From positions 1 through 64,000 of the forward strand of contig NZ_CP020539.1 in the NCBI RefSeq assembly GCF_002080435.1: a stretch of 64,000 nucleotides of DNA, in the 5' to 3' direction. This DNA is from Sphingobium herbicidovorans (GTDB taxonomy: Bacteria; Pseudomonadota; Alphaproteobacteria; Sphingomonadales; Sphingomonadaceae). This document shows positions 15,982 through 23,815 of this stretch, one piece after another. A model generated the notes under the pieces. It did not search any database and was not told the DNA's origin. It worked only from the letters and a program-made list of their open reading frames with translations. The number at the start of each line of letters is the position of its first letter. Position 1 is the stretch's first letter. Position numbers and translations under genes: made by a program.

Positions 15982-17124
15982 CTATTGGCGCAGCATGTCG
16001 CGCGCGACGATCATGCGCATCACCTGATTGGTGCCCTCCAGGATCGAATGGACGCGCAGGTCGCGCCAGAAGCGTTCGATCGGATAGTCCATGAGATAGC
16101 CATAGCCGCCGTGCAGCTGGAGCGCGCGGTCGGCGACGCTGGAGCCGGTATCGGTCGCGATCCGTTTGGCCATGGCGGCGAAGCGGGTCTTGTCCGGTGC
16201 ATTTTCCGTGACCTTGACGGCGGCCATGTAGAGCAGCGCGCGGGCGGCCTGAAGTTCCGTTTCCATGTCGGCGAGCGTGAACTGCGTGTTCTGGAAATCG
16301 GCGATTGCCTGGCCGAATTGCTGACGATCTATGGTGTAGGTCACGGCTTCGTCGATGCAACGCTGTGCGCCGCCCAGTGAGCAGGCGCCGATGTTGAGGC
16401 GGCCACCGTCGAGGCCCATCATCGCGATGCGGAAGCCTTCACCTTCCGCGCCGACCAGATTTTCCACCGGCACGCGAACGGCATCGAAATTGACCTGGGC
16501 CGTCGGCTGCGAATGCCAGCCGAGCTTGCGTTCCTGCGCGCCGAAGCTGACGCCCGGCATGTCCTTTTCGATGACGAGGCAGCTGATGCCCTTGGGGCCT
16601 TCCTCGCCAGTGCGGACCATGACGAGATAGATGTCGTTCTCGCCGCCGCCCGATATGAACTGCTTGGAGCCGGTGACGACATAATGATCGCCGTCCTTCA
16701 CCGCGCGCGTCTTGAGCGCGGCGGCATCGGAGCCTGCGCCCGCTTCAGTGAGGCAATAGCTGCCCATCCGTTCCATCGGCACTATGGAGGGCAGATATTT
16801 GTCCTTGAGCGCCTGGTTGCCGAAGCGGTCGATCATCCAGGCGGCCATATTGTGGATGGAAATGAAGGCGCTGGTCGAGGGACAGCCATAGGCCATCGCC
16901 TCCATGATCAGCGCCGCTTCCAGTCGGCCAAGCCCGATGCCGCCCGATTCCTCCGACACATAGATGCCGCCGAAGCCCAGCCCGGCCGCCGCGCGGATTG
17001 TGTCCCGCGGGAAGATATGCTTTTCGTCCCATTCGGCAGCGTGTGGGGTGATCGCATCAGAGGTGAAGCGCCTCGCCACCTCCTGAATGGCGATCTGATC
17101 TTCGGTGAGAGCGAATTGGGTCAT
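15982..17124 (-). CDS. Acyl-CoA dehydrogenase, probable isobutyryl-CoA dehydrogenase
   Basis: 380 aa, complete acyl-CoA dehydrogenase: FAD-binding YCLTEAGAGSDAAALKTRA, GSKQFISGGGENDIYLVM, GIRIAMMGLDGGR-like region, and catalytic-loop LQLHGGYGYLMDYPIERFWRDLRVHSILEGTNQVMRMIVARDML. Grouping with HIBYL-CoA hydrolase and mmsB makes isobutyryl-CoA the likely substrate. Start MTQFAL at 17124, with AAAAGG upstream; MEKADMTQ at 17139 is the alternative. Divergent from the cinA-type gene; the 124-bp gap holds the promoters of both. Confidence 0.85.
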   Translation of the reverse strand: MTQFALTEDQIAIQEVARRFTSDAITPHAAEWDEKHIFPRDTIRAAAGLGFGGIYVSEESGGIGLGRLEAALIMEAMAYGCPSTSAFISIHNMAAWMIDRFGNQALKDKYLPSIVPMERMGSYCLTEAGAGSDAAALKTRAVKDGDHYVVTGSKQFISGGGENDIYLVMVRTGEEGPKGISCLVIEKDMPGVSFGAQERKLGWHSQPTAQVNFDAVRVPVENLVGAEGEGFRIAMMGLDGGRLNIGACSLGGAQRCIDEAVTYTIDRQQFGQAIADFQNTQFTLADMETELQAARALLYMAAVKVTENAPDKTRFAAMAKRIATDTGSSVADRALQLHGGYGYLMDYPIERFWRDLRVHSILEGTNQVMRMIVARDMLRQ

Positions 17125-17248
17125 GTCGGCCTTTTCCATTTTTTGTTCAAGCCACTGCTCGCTGTTAACCGCATCCGAGTGCGACGGGAAGTCCCGCCAA
17201 AGGAACAGCTCTGACGATCGCTTCGTTACGCGGGTCTGGGAGGATGCG

Positions 17249-17794
17249 ATGAGTAGCGATGACGTCACCGAAGGTGGACCTGCCCAAACGCTTTCCGGCG
17301 TTCTTCCCGACGACACGGAAGCGGCGGCCGAAGCCCTGCTGCGACTATGTTGCGAAGCGGATCTGAAAATCAGCACCGCGGAAAGCTGTACCGGCGGTTT
17401 GCTGGCGTCGCTGCTGACCGACGTGGAGGGCGCGAGTCATGCTTTTGAGCGCGGATTCGTGGTCTATAGCGAGGATGCGAAATGCGAACTGCTGGGGATC
17501 GCGCGCGAGCAGATCGACGCGTGCGGCGCGGTCAGCCGCGATGTGGCGATCGCCATGGCGGAAGGCGCGATCAACAAATCCAACGCCGATATCGCGCTGG
17601 CGGTGACCGGCTATGCAGGCTCCGCACCACCGGGGGCTGAACCAGGCCTCGTTCATTTCGGCTGCGCCCGCCGCGGCGCCACGACCCGGCATCGCGAAGA
17701 ACATTTTGGTGACATCGGGCGCGGGCCGATCCGGTTGGATGCGATCGCCGTGGCGCTGGAAATGATGACAGAGGCCGTTGATGATGCCCGTTGA
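17249..17794 (+). CDS. CinA-family amidohydrolase (NMN deamidase domain, PncC-like)
   Basis: 181 aa, a stand-alone CinA C-terminal domain: LKISTAESCTGGLLASLLTDVEGAS with the active-site Ser/Thr, FVVYSEDAKCELLGI, and ALAVTGYAGSAPPGAEPGLVHFG. Such proteins deamidate nicotinamide mononucleotide back to NaMN in NAD recycling, and the next gene is NAD synthase, which supports the role. Start at 17249 with GGGAGGATGC upstream. The usual VTGIAGP motif reads VTGYAGS here, a mild divergence. Confidence 0.83.
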   Translation: MSSDDVTEGGPAQTLSGVLPDDTEAAAEALLRLCCEADLKISTAESCTGGLLASLLTDVEGASHAFERGFVVYSEDAKCELLGIAREQIDACGAVSRDVAIAMAEGAINKSNADIALAVTGYAGSAPPGAEPGLVHFGCARRGATTRHREEHFGDIGRGPIRLDAIAVALEMMTEAVDDAR

Positions 17795-19847
17795 TCGCTT
17801 CGGGGCCATCGAGACGCATGGGTTGGTAAGGCTGGCCGCCGCGACGCCCGAAGCGAGCGTGGCCGATGTGGGCACCAATGCAAAGGCGATCCTGCAACTC
17901 GCGCGGCAGGCGGCCGGGCAGGGGGCCGACATCATCCTTTTCCCCGAACTCTGCCTGTCCTCCTATGCGATCGACGACCTGCATCTTCAGGACGCGCTGT
18001 TGGACCGGGTGGAAGCCGAGATTGGGCGGCTTGTCCACGCCAGCGCGGACTTGCCCGTGCTGCTGGTCGGCGCTCCGGTGCGGCGGAACGGGCGGCTGTA
18101 TAATGCCGCGCTCGTGATCGCGGGCGGCCGGCTGCTGGGCGTGGTGCCGAAAAGCTACCTGCCCAATTATCGGGAATATTATGAAAAGCGCTGGTTTGCG
18201 CCGGGCGCTGGCCTGACCGGACTGAACATCGACCTGGCTGGCTATCGCGCGCCCTTTGGCCCCGATTTGATCTTTGCGGCCGGGAATCGTGCGGACTTCA
18301 TCTTTCACGTCGAAATTTGCGAGGATTATTGGGCGCCGCTGCCCCCATCGACATTCGGTGCCCTGGCGGGGGCCTTGATCCTGTGCAATCTTTCGGCGTC
18401 CAACATCATCGTGGGCAAGGCGCGGGATCGCGACTTGCTGTCCGCCGCGCAATCGATGCGGTGCATCGCTGCCTATGCCTATTCGGCGGCGGGCTACGGC
18501 GAAAGCACCACTGACATGGCCTGGGACGGGCAGGCGATGGTGCATGAGATGGGAGACATGCTGGCGCAATCGGCGCGTTTTGGCGATGCGCCGGAGATCA
18601 TTTATGCCGATATCGACGCCCAGCGGTTGCGGCTGGAAAGGATGCGCAACGGCACCTTCAACGATACGGCCGAAGCGATGGGTCATCCCGAGCAGCGATT
18701 TCGCCGCGTGACGTTCGAGGCGGCGGCTGTTGGGGACCGCGAAGGGCTGTTTCGTCCGGTACGCCGCTTCCCCTTTGTCCCGGCCGACCCCCTGCAGCTC
18801 GACGCGGACTGCTATGAAGCATTCAATATCCAGGTGGAGGGGCTGGTCACCCGATTCCGCGCGACGGCGGGCAAGCATTTTATCATCGGCGTGTCGGGCG
18901 GACTCGATTCCACCCATGCGCTTATCGTCGCGGCCAAGGCGTGCGACTGGCTGGGCCTGCCGCGATCGGCGATCCTTGGCTATACGATGCCGGGCTTTGC
19001 CACGGGCGAACATACCAAAGCCAACGCCTGGCGCCTGATGAACGCCCTGGGGGTGAAGGGGGCGGAAATCGACATTCGGCCTACCGCGCGGCAGATGCTT
19101 GCCGACATGGACCATCCCTTCGCAAAGGGGGAAGCGGTTTACGACGTCACTTTTGAAAATGTGCAGGCGGGATTGCGGACCGACTATCTGTTTCGCCTTG
19201 CCAATCGCAATGGCGGCTTTGTCGTCGGGACGGGCGACCTTTCCGAATTAGCGTTGGGGTGGTGCACCTATGGCGTCGGGGACCATATGAGCCATTATGC
19301 CGTAAACAGCGGCGTGCCCAAGACGCTGATCCAGTATCTGATCCGCTGGTGCATCGCGACGAACCAGTTCGATGCGGAGACGGACGCGATATTACAGGCG
19401 ATCGTGGATCAGGAAATATCGCCCGAACTGGTGCCTGCGGACGCCACCGGCGCGATGCAGAGTACGGAAAGCCGGGTTGGCCCCTATGCACTGAACGACT
19501 TTTTCCTGCACCATATTGTCCGGTGGGGACAGCCGCCTTCGAAGGTCGCATTCCTGGCCTGGCACGCCTGGCGCGATGTGGAGGCGGGCGCTTGGCCGTC
19601 CGGCTATCCCGATGAGGCAAAGCTGTCCTACGACCTGCCCACGATCCGGCACTGGCTGGACAACTTTCTGTACCGCTTCTTCACCATCAGCCAGTTCAAG
19701 CGATCGGCTATACCAAATGGGCCAAAGGTGTCGGGCGGCGGCGCGTTGTCGCCACGGGGAGATTGGCGTGCGCCTTCAGACGGTGGAGCGTCGGTCTGGC
19801 TCGACGAGTTGTCCGACCGAATGGGCCCTGGGGCAAAGAGTGAGTGA
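17781..19847 (+). CDS. nadE: Glutamine-dependent NAD+ synthase
   Basis: 688 aa, two domains. The N-terminal nitrilase-like glutaminase has the Glu-Lys-Cys triad in ILFPELCLSSYAIDD, GVVPKSYLPNYREYYEKRWF and VEICEDYWAPLPPST. The C-terminal ATP-pyrophosphatase synthase domain has GVSGGLDSTHAL near residue 375 and GTGDLSELALGWCTYGVGDHMSHY. Makes NAD from deamido-NAD using glutamine nitrogen. Overlaps the cinA-type gene by 14 bp; ATG 17781 is spaced 6 bp from GAGG, and an ATG directly after is the alternative. The C-terminal tail beyond about residue 645 is Gly/Ser-rich. Confidence 0.95.
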   Translation: MMPVDRFGAIETHGLVRLAAATPEASVADVGTNAKAILQLARQAAGQGADIILFPELCLSSYAIDDLHLQDALLDRVEAEIGRLVHASADLPVLLVGAPVRRNGRLYNAALVIAGGRLLGVVPKSYLPNYREYYEKRWFAPGAGLTGLNIDLAGYRAPFGPDLIFAAGNRADFIFHVEICEDYWAPLPPSTFGALAGALILCNLSASNIIVGKARDRDLLSAAQSMRCIAAYAYSAAGYGESTTDMAWDGQAMVHEMGDMLAQSARFGDAPEIIYADIDAQRLRLERMRNGTFNDTAEAMGHPEQRFRRVTFEAAAVGDREGLFRPVRRFPFVPADPLQLDADCYEAFNIQVEGLVTRFRATAGKHFIIGVSGGLDSTHALIVAAKACDWLGLPRSAILGYTMPGFATGEHTKANAWRLMNALGVKGAEIDIRPTARQMLADMDHPFAKGEAVYDVTFENVQAGLRTDYLFRLANRNGGFVVGTGDLSELALGWCTYGVGDHMSHYAVNSGVPKTLIQYLIRWCIATNQFDAETDAILQAIVDQEISPELVPADATGAMQSTESRVGPYALNDFFLHHIVRWGQPPSKVAFLAWHAWRDVEAGAWPSGYPDEAKLSYDLPTIRHWLDNFLYRFFTISQFKRSAIPNGPKVSGGGALSPRGDWRAPSDGGASVWLDELSDRMGPGAKSE

Positions 19848-19904
19848 CTATAAGGCGATCAAGGCCATGGTTGCCAAATATGGGCGACTGTCGCCCACAA
19901 ATGA

Positions 19905-19933
19905 TTGACCTGACGCAATAATTCGGTTAAACG
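19905..19933 (+). promoter_or_regulatory. Promoter for the riboswitch transcript
   Basis: TTGACC at 19905-19910, a 17-bp spacer and TAAACG at 19928-19933 give a plausible sigma70-type promoter. Transcription would begin near 19940, just before the first hairpin and the riboswitch. It lies 58 bp after the nadE stop and after the small hairpin GGGCGA-CTG-TCGCCC (19882-19896). Confidence 0.5.
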
Positions 19934-19947
19934 GATCCTAAGGCAGA

Positions 19948-19969
19948 GAAGCGCGCCGCAGCGCGCTTC
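19948..19969 (+). promoter_or_regulatory. Hairpin overlapping the 5' strand of riboswitch P1
   Basis: GAAGCGCGC (19948-19956), loop CGCA, GCGCGCTTC (19961-19969), a perfect 9-bp stem. Its last three bases are the first bases of the P1 strand TTCCTG, so full pairing of this hairpin and of P1 compete. This is upstream of the aptamer, whereas expression platforms are normally downstream. Confidence 0.6.
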
Positions 19970-20055
19970 CTGGCCGAAAAGGCAAACTGTCGGTGACGGC
20001 AGGACGCAAAGCTTCCGGTCTCGGTTTGGAGATAGCGGAGTTACCGAAGCAGGAA
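19967..20055 (+). promoter_or_regulatory. GEMM-I cyclic-di-GMP riboswitch
   Basis: The invariant parts of the GEMM-I aptamer are present in order: AGGCAAAC (19979-19986), a 6-bp P2 helix CTGTCG/CGGCAG capped by a GTGA (GNRA) tetraloop (19987-20002), GGACGCAAAGC (20002-20012), a P3 helix with GTCTC pairing with GAGAT (about 20018-20033), and TAGCGG-GTTACCGA (20033-20047). The closing P1 pairs TTCCTG (19967-19972) with CAGGAA (20050-20055). The order matches the Vibrio Vc2 aptamer as remembered. Downstream is only a 24-codon reading frame and a structured region, no normal gene on this strand. Confidence 0.9.
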
Positions 20056-20063
20056 TATATGCG

Positions 20064-20138
20064 ATGAAACCGCTTGGCCTTTTCTCTTCAAGCATAAATT
20101 TCGGGCCACCGGGGCGCGCAGGTCGCTCCTCGGGTTAG
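20064..20138 (+). CDS. Possible 24-aa leader peptide after the riboswitch
   Basis: ATG at 20064 opens a 24-codon frame (MKPLGLFSSSINFGPPGRAG, then RSSG) ending with TAG at 20138. The riboswitch 3' strand CAGGAA (20050-20055) sits 8 bp before the ATG and could serve as its ribosome site, so ligand-closed P1 would hide it. No family match recognised; it may be a leader peptide or not translated at all. Confidence 0.3.
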   Translation: MKPLGLFSSSINFGPPGRAGRSSG

Positions 20139-20333
20139 TGCCGTTTTGGCTTTAGGCGGCATGGTGAGACGGGGCCTGAACGAAGCCCCTAGCCATGTTC
20201 GCAGGACATCGAGTGTCAGCGTCGGCCACATCGTTGGCCGCAACCCCTTAGCTCCCTCGGGTCGCACTCTGGGAGAGAAGCACAGCGTCCCAAAGACCCA
20301 TCTCCCCACCACGGGGCGCTGTGCTTCATTCTT
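20139..20333 (+). ncRNA. Structured 3' part of the riboswitch transcript, ending in a terminator
   Basis: No convincing gene. The plus strand can form GGGGC/GCCCC (20171-20175 with 20185-20189), CGGCCA/TGGCCG (20223-20228 with 20235-20240), and an 11-bp terminal stem GAAGCACAGCG/CGCTGTGCTTC (20277-20287 with 20317-20327) followed by ATTCTTTTT. With the promoter at 19905 this gives a transcript of about 390 nt with an aptamer at the 5' end and a terminator at the 3' end. Frames on both strands look like chance openings. Confidence 0.45.
20277..20333 (+). terminator. Rho-independent terminator of the riboswitch transcript
   Basis: Perfect 11-bp stem GAAGCACAGCG/CGCTGTGCTTC with a 29-nt loop, followed on the plus strand by ATTCTTTTT (20328 onward). 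It starts right at the glpD stop codon on the opposite strand and may also protect that 3' end, but the minus-strand side lacks a T-run. Confidence 0.6.
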
Positions 20334-21897
20334 TTTCCTGCAACGGCGTCGGCCGTTCTTCTGACAGATTGCGGACTGGCCCTTTGAGATAGGCGGACAG
20401 CCGGTCAACGGCGTCAGGTGGGACATGGAGGCCCAGCTTGCTGCGGCGGAAGAGAATATCCTCCGCCGTGCGTGCCCATTCCTTGCTGACCAGATAATCG
20501 ACCTCCGCCCGCGTCAGGTCGCTGCCGAATGTCCCGCCCAGATCGTCGAGGCGCTGCGCCCTGCCAAGTAGCTGGGACGCCCGCGAGCCATAAGCGCGGG
20601 CGAGGCGGCGCAGCAAAGCGCCCGGCAGGGCGGGATATTGATCCCGCAGGCTGGCGGCCAGCGCATCAAAGCCGCCTTGCGCCATGTCTCCGCCCGGCAG
20701 CTTTGCTTCCCCTGTCCACGCGCCGCGGGTTTCGATGCCCTGCGCAGCGAGGAGATTGAGCGCCTGTTCGGCAAGCCTGCGGTAGGCGGTGATCTTGCCG
20801 CCAAATATGCTGAGCAGCGGAGGGCCGTCGCCGTCTAGATCGAGGACGTAGTCTCGTGTAACGGCGGAAGACCGCCCGGCCTTGTCATCATAAAGCGGAC
20901 GGATGCCCGCATAGGACCAGCAAATATCCTCCCGCTTCGGGGGGCGTGCGAAATAACGGCCTGCGGTGTCGAGCAGATAGCCGATCTCTGCATCATCGAT
21001 CTGCGCCTTTCTGGGCGGGCCGGTCCAGTCCTCCTCCGTCGTGCCGATCAGGGTGAAGCGCCCCTCATAGGGGATGGCGAAGACGATCCGGCGATCGGCA
21101 TTTTGCAGCGTGAAGGCGTGGTCGCCTTCATAGAGCCGCGGCACGACGATATGACTGCCCTTGACCAGGCGAACGGCCCGGTCGCTGTGAAGGCCCGCTC
21201 TGCCGATCACATCGCTCACCCACGGCCCGGCCGCGTTGACGAGTATGCGGGCGCGGACTTCCTGCTCGCCCCTGGCATCGCCGATCGTGGCGCGCCAGAC
21301 CGCGCCATCGCGGCGCGCGCGCAACAGGCGAGTGCGGGTACGGACAAGCGCGCCACGTTCGGCAGCGTCGAGCGCGTTCAGGACGACCAGCCGACTGTCA
21401 TCCACCCAGCAATCGGAATAGAGGAATGCTCGGCCCCGGCGGTCGGCCAGCCCGTCGCCGAAGGGAGAATGATCCAGCGCCACCGTTTCGGTGGCGGGCA
21501 GCGCCTTGCGCCCGCCCAGATGGTCGTAAAGAAAAAGGCCGAACCGGACCATCCATGCGGGACGCGGCGATAGGGTCTGAGGCAATATAAAGCGAAGCGG
21601 CCAGATGATGTGCGGCGCCATCCTCCAAAGCCGTTCCCGTTCGATCAGGGATTCGCGCACAAGGCGGAATTCGCCATATTCCAGATAACGCAGTCCGCCG
21701 TGAATCAGCTTGGTCGATGCTGACGAGGTGTGACCGGCCAGGTCATCCTGCTCGACGAGCAATAGCCTGTAACCCCGCCCGGCGGCGTCACGGGCGATGC
21801 CGGCGCCATTGACGCCCCCGCCCACGACCAGCATGTCGAAGTCAGCCGGGAAGCCTCCATCAATTTCATCAAGCTTCGGCCCCGACAGGTTCTTCAT
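20326..21897 (-). CDS. glpD: Aerobic glycerol-3-phosphate dehydrogenase
   Basis: 523 aa FAD-dependent enzyme: dinucleotide fold DMLVVGGGVNGAGIARDAAGRGYRLLLVEQDDLAGHTSSASTKLIHGGLRYLE, the GlpD signature, then VNAAGPWVSDVIGR, IPYEGRFTLIGTTEEDWTGPP and IFGGKITAYRRLAEQALN. Oxidises glycerol 3-phosphate to DHAP and passes electrons to quinone at the inner face of the membrane. No glpF or glpK nearby. Divergent from the YihY gene. Confidence 0.95.
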   Translation of the reverse strand: MKNLSGPKLDEIDGGFPADFDMLVVGGGVNGAGIARDAAGRGYRLLLVEQDDLAGHTSSASTKLIHGGLRYLEYGEFRLVRESLIERERLWRMAPHIIWPLRFILPQTLSPRPAWMVRFGLFLYDHLGGRKALPATETVALDHSPFGDGLADRRGRAFLYSDCWVDDSRLVVLNALDAAERGALVRTRTRLLRARRDGAVWRATIGDARGEQEVRARILVNAAGPWVSDVIGRAGLHSDRAVRLVKGSHIVVPRLYEGDHAFTLQNADRRIVFAIPYEGRFTLIGTTEEDWTGPPRKAQIDDAEIGYLLDTAGRYFARPPKREDICWSYAGIRPLYDDKAGRSSAVTRDYVLDLDGDGPPLLSIFGGKITAYRRLAEQALNLLAAQGIETRGAWTGEAKLPGGDMAQGGFDALAASLRDQYPALPGALLRRLARAYGSRASQLLGRAQRLDDLGGTFGSDLTRAEVDYLVSKEWARTAEDILFRRSKLGLHVPPDAVDRLSAYLKGPVRNLSEERPTPLQEKE

Positions 21898-22000
21898 GAC
21901 AAATCATATTATCGCATAATCGGCGGAGCGATATAGCGGTCGCCCTATTCGGATCGGTATCGGCTCTCGGATGTTAGCTTTCATGCAGAAGGGAGTGAGC

Positions 22001-22960
22001 ATGGCAGCACAGGACACCGATCGGGGCCGGTCAGCGCAACGGCCGCAGGATATGCCGAAGGCGGCGTGGCGCGACATATTGCTACGTACCTGGAATGAAA
22101 GCAGCGCCGATAATGTTGGCCTGGTCTCAGCCGGAGTTGCCTTTTATGGCTTTCTGGCCTTCGTGCCGACATTGGCTGCGCTCGTCCTGTGCTATGGGCT
22201 GCTTGCCGATCCATCGACGATCGCCGATCATCTGCGGTCGTTGTTCCAACTGCTGCCGGAAGAAGCCGCCCGGCTGATCGGTGAGCAGTTGCTGTCCGTC
22301 ATCAACACCAGTGCCGACAAGAAGGGCTTTGGCCTGCTCGTTTCCCTTGCCCTGTCGATCTATGGGGCGATGAACGGCGCCAGCGCGATCGTGAAGGCGG
22401 TAAACATCGCCTATGACGAAGAAGAAAGCCGCAGCTTTTTCAAACTGACGGCGCTGGCCTGTCTGATCACTATTGGGCTGTTGGTTACGGCTGTTATCGC
22501 TATTTTCGCGATTGCGGCGCTCGCATTTCTGGAACAGCTGATGCCGGGCGCGCCGGGCATAGTGACGACGGCGATCCGCGTCGGCTTCTGGCTGCTGGCC
22601 GCATTTGCCGCCAGCATGATCGTCAGCATGATCTACCGCTATGCTCCCGACCGGCACCGCGCTCAGTGGCGATGGCTGACGCCGGGGTCCGTGCTGGCGA
22701 CGGTGGGCTGGCTGGCCGTGAGCCTTGGATTTGGCGTCTACGCGTCGCAATTCGGTAACTACGGCGCGACCTATGGAGCGTTGAGCGCCGTAGTCGTCAC
22801 GCTGATGTGGCTGTATCTGTCGGCCTATATCCTGGTTCTGGGCGCGGAACTGAACAGCGAGATCGAGCATCAAACCGCGGAGGATACGACCATCGGCCGA
22901 CCAAAGCCGATGGGCGAGCGCCGGGCCTATGTCGCCGACACTATTGGAACCGTGCCCTAA
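22001..22960 (+). CDS. YihY/UPF0761-family inner-membrane protein
   Basis: 319 aa. Family pattern: DILLRTWNESSADNVGLVSAGVAFYGFLAFVPTLAALVLCYGL, the SLALSIYGAMNGASAIVKAVNIAYDEEESRSFF segment, and TPGSVLATVGWLAVSLGFGVYASQFGNYGATYGALSAVVVTLMWLYLSAYILVLGAELNSEIE. About six membrane helices with a cytoplasmic tail. Formerly called RNase BN by mistake; true function uncertain. Start at 22001 with GGGAG five bases upstream; the ATG at 21971 is less likely. Confidence 0.88.
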   Translation: MAAQDTDRGRSAQRPQDMPKAAWRDILLRTWNESSADNVGLVSAGVAFYGFLAFVPTLAALVLCYGLLADPSTIADHLRSLFQLLPEEAARLIGEQLLSVINTSADKKGFGLLVSLALSIYGAMNGASAIVKAVNIAYDEEESRSFFKLTALACLITIGLLVTAVIAIFAIAALAFLEQLMPGAPGIVTTAIRVGFWLLAAFAASMIVSMIYRYAPDRHRAQWRWLTPGSVLATVGWLAVSLGFGVYASQFGNYGATYGALSAVVVTLMWLYLSAYILVLGAELNSEIEHQTAEDTTIGRPKPMGERRAYVADTIGTVP

Positions 22961-22984
22961 TGATTTGTCGGTGCCTTGGCTCCC

Positions 22985-23377
22985 TCAGTGGTGGATCATG
23001 GCGGACGCCATAGCCTGGAAAGCTGTCTCCATCTGTTCTGCGATCGGCTGATCCACTGCTACGTCCCGCATCGCTGCGCTCATAGCGCCAATCCACTGCT
23101 CTGCGGTGATCGCGTCGATTGCAATTGGTGCATGGGCGGACATCATGCATTTGCCGGGATGAGCATCGAACCAGTCGCGTGGCCCGCCCAGCCAGCCGGT
23201 CAGGAATCCGGCAAGCGATGCCCGCATGGGCCGAAGATCGTCGGCATGCAACGCCCGCAGTTCGCGATAGGCGGGCACGCTATCCATCAGGTCATAGAAA
23301 CGATCGACGATGCGCCGTACGCCTTGTGCTCCCCCGACCGCTTCGAACGGGACGACGCGCGCCGCAGCCTGCGTCAT
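22985..23377 (-). CDS. Group II truncated haemoglobin
   Basis: 130 aa: VPFEAVGGAQGVRRIVDRFYDLMDSVPAYRELRALH, then FLTGWLGGPRDWFDAHPGKCMMSAHAPIAI with the proximal His region and the WLGGP motif of group II truncated globins. Such globins bind O2 or detoxify NO and H2O2. Its start overlaps the stop of the 38-aa membrane-protein gene by 4 bp, so the two are co-translated. An FNR-type box lies upstream of the pair, placing it with the low-oxygen genes that follow. Confidence 0.87.
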   Translation of the reverse strand: MTQAAARVVPFEAVGGAQGVRRIVDRFYDLMDSVPAYRELRALHADDLRPMRASLAGFLTGWLGGPRDWFDAHPGKCMMSAHAPIAIDAITAEQWIGAMSAAMRDVAVDQPIAEQMETAFQAMASAMIHH

Positions 23378-23490
23378 CCACGGCGCCCTTTCAACGCGTC
23401 TTCGATCGACACGCCCGCAAGCACTGCCATGAAGGTGAGCAGGGCGACGACAACAAGCAGATCATAGTGGGTGCTGATAAGGTCGGTCAT
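23374..23490 (-). CDS. 38-aa single-span membrane protein coupled to the truncated haemoglobin
   Basis: Starts MTDLISTHYD, followed by a hydrophobic helix LLVVVALLTFMAVLAGVSI and a short basic tail (EDALKGRRG). ATG at 23490 follows GAAAGGAG with good spacing. Overlaps the haemoglobin start by 4 bp. No family recognised. The small size, single helix and coupling suggest an accessory or anchor for the globin or for a respiratory complex. Confidence 0.7.
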   Translation of the reverse strand: MTDLISTHYDLLVVVALLTFMAVLAGVSIEDALKGRRG

Positions 23491-23815
23491 TGAAGGTCTC
23501 CTTTCTGCCCAGACTATCGCGATCCTGCCGCTGCGGATTTGATGGCCGTCAAAATGGGAAACCATGTTTTGATAACTGGCCGACGTCGTTCAGACATCGG
23601 GATTGGCGCTCGGACTGCGGCCTCGCATCTTGCGCCTTTCGCAAAGGAGAAGGTGGCACAGTCCATCCTTGCCGGGCGCCCTGACTGGCTTGCGCTGCCA
23701 GGGCGGAATCCAGTTGAGTGAAATGGAGCCGCAGAAACTTGCAGGCGAAGACGTGCGGTGCGGCGCTTGCCCGGCGGAAAGCCCCGCAGCGGCAAAGGCA
23801 GCCAGCATCCAGGCG
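23491..23815. other. 325-bp intergenic region between hemN-type gene and the globin unit
   Basis: Holds the FNR-type box at 23539-23552 that would serve the leftward 38-aa/globin unit. The rest shows open frames on both strands, but none has a ribosome site or family features. No tRNA or repeat seen. Confidence 0.5.
23539..23552 (-). promoter_or_regulatory. FNR-type box upstream of the globin unit
   Basis: TTGATGGCCGTCAA fits TTGAT-N4-ATCAA at 9 of 10 positions. Its centre is 55 bp upstream of the 38-aa gene start, so a class II promoter (site at -41.5) would give a leader of about 14 bases. Confidence 0.65.

Noticed and set aside
14072..16027. A 651-codon open frame antisense to mmsB and the CoA hydrolase
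   Set aside because: Shadow frame of two real genes; no ribosome site and no recognisable domain.
20146..20364. A 72-codon plus-strand frame after the riboswitch
   Set aside because: Starts with TTG without a ribosome site, runs through the terminator and into glpD on the other strand.
20088..20426. A 112-codon minus-strand frame over the riboswitch transcript
   Set aside because: Overlaps the 3' end of glpD and the terminator hairpin, has no ribosome site and lacks family features.
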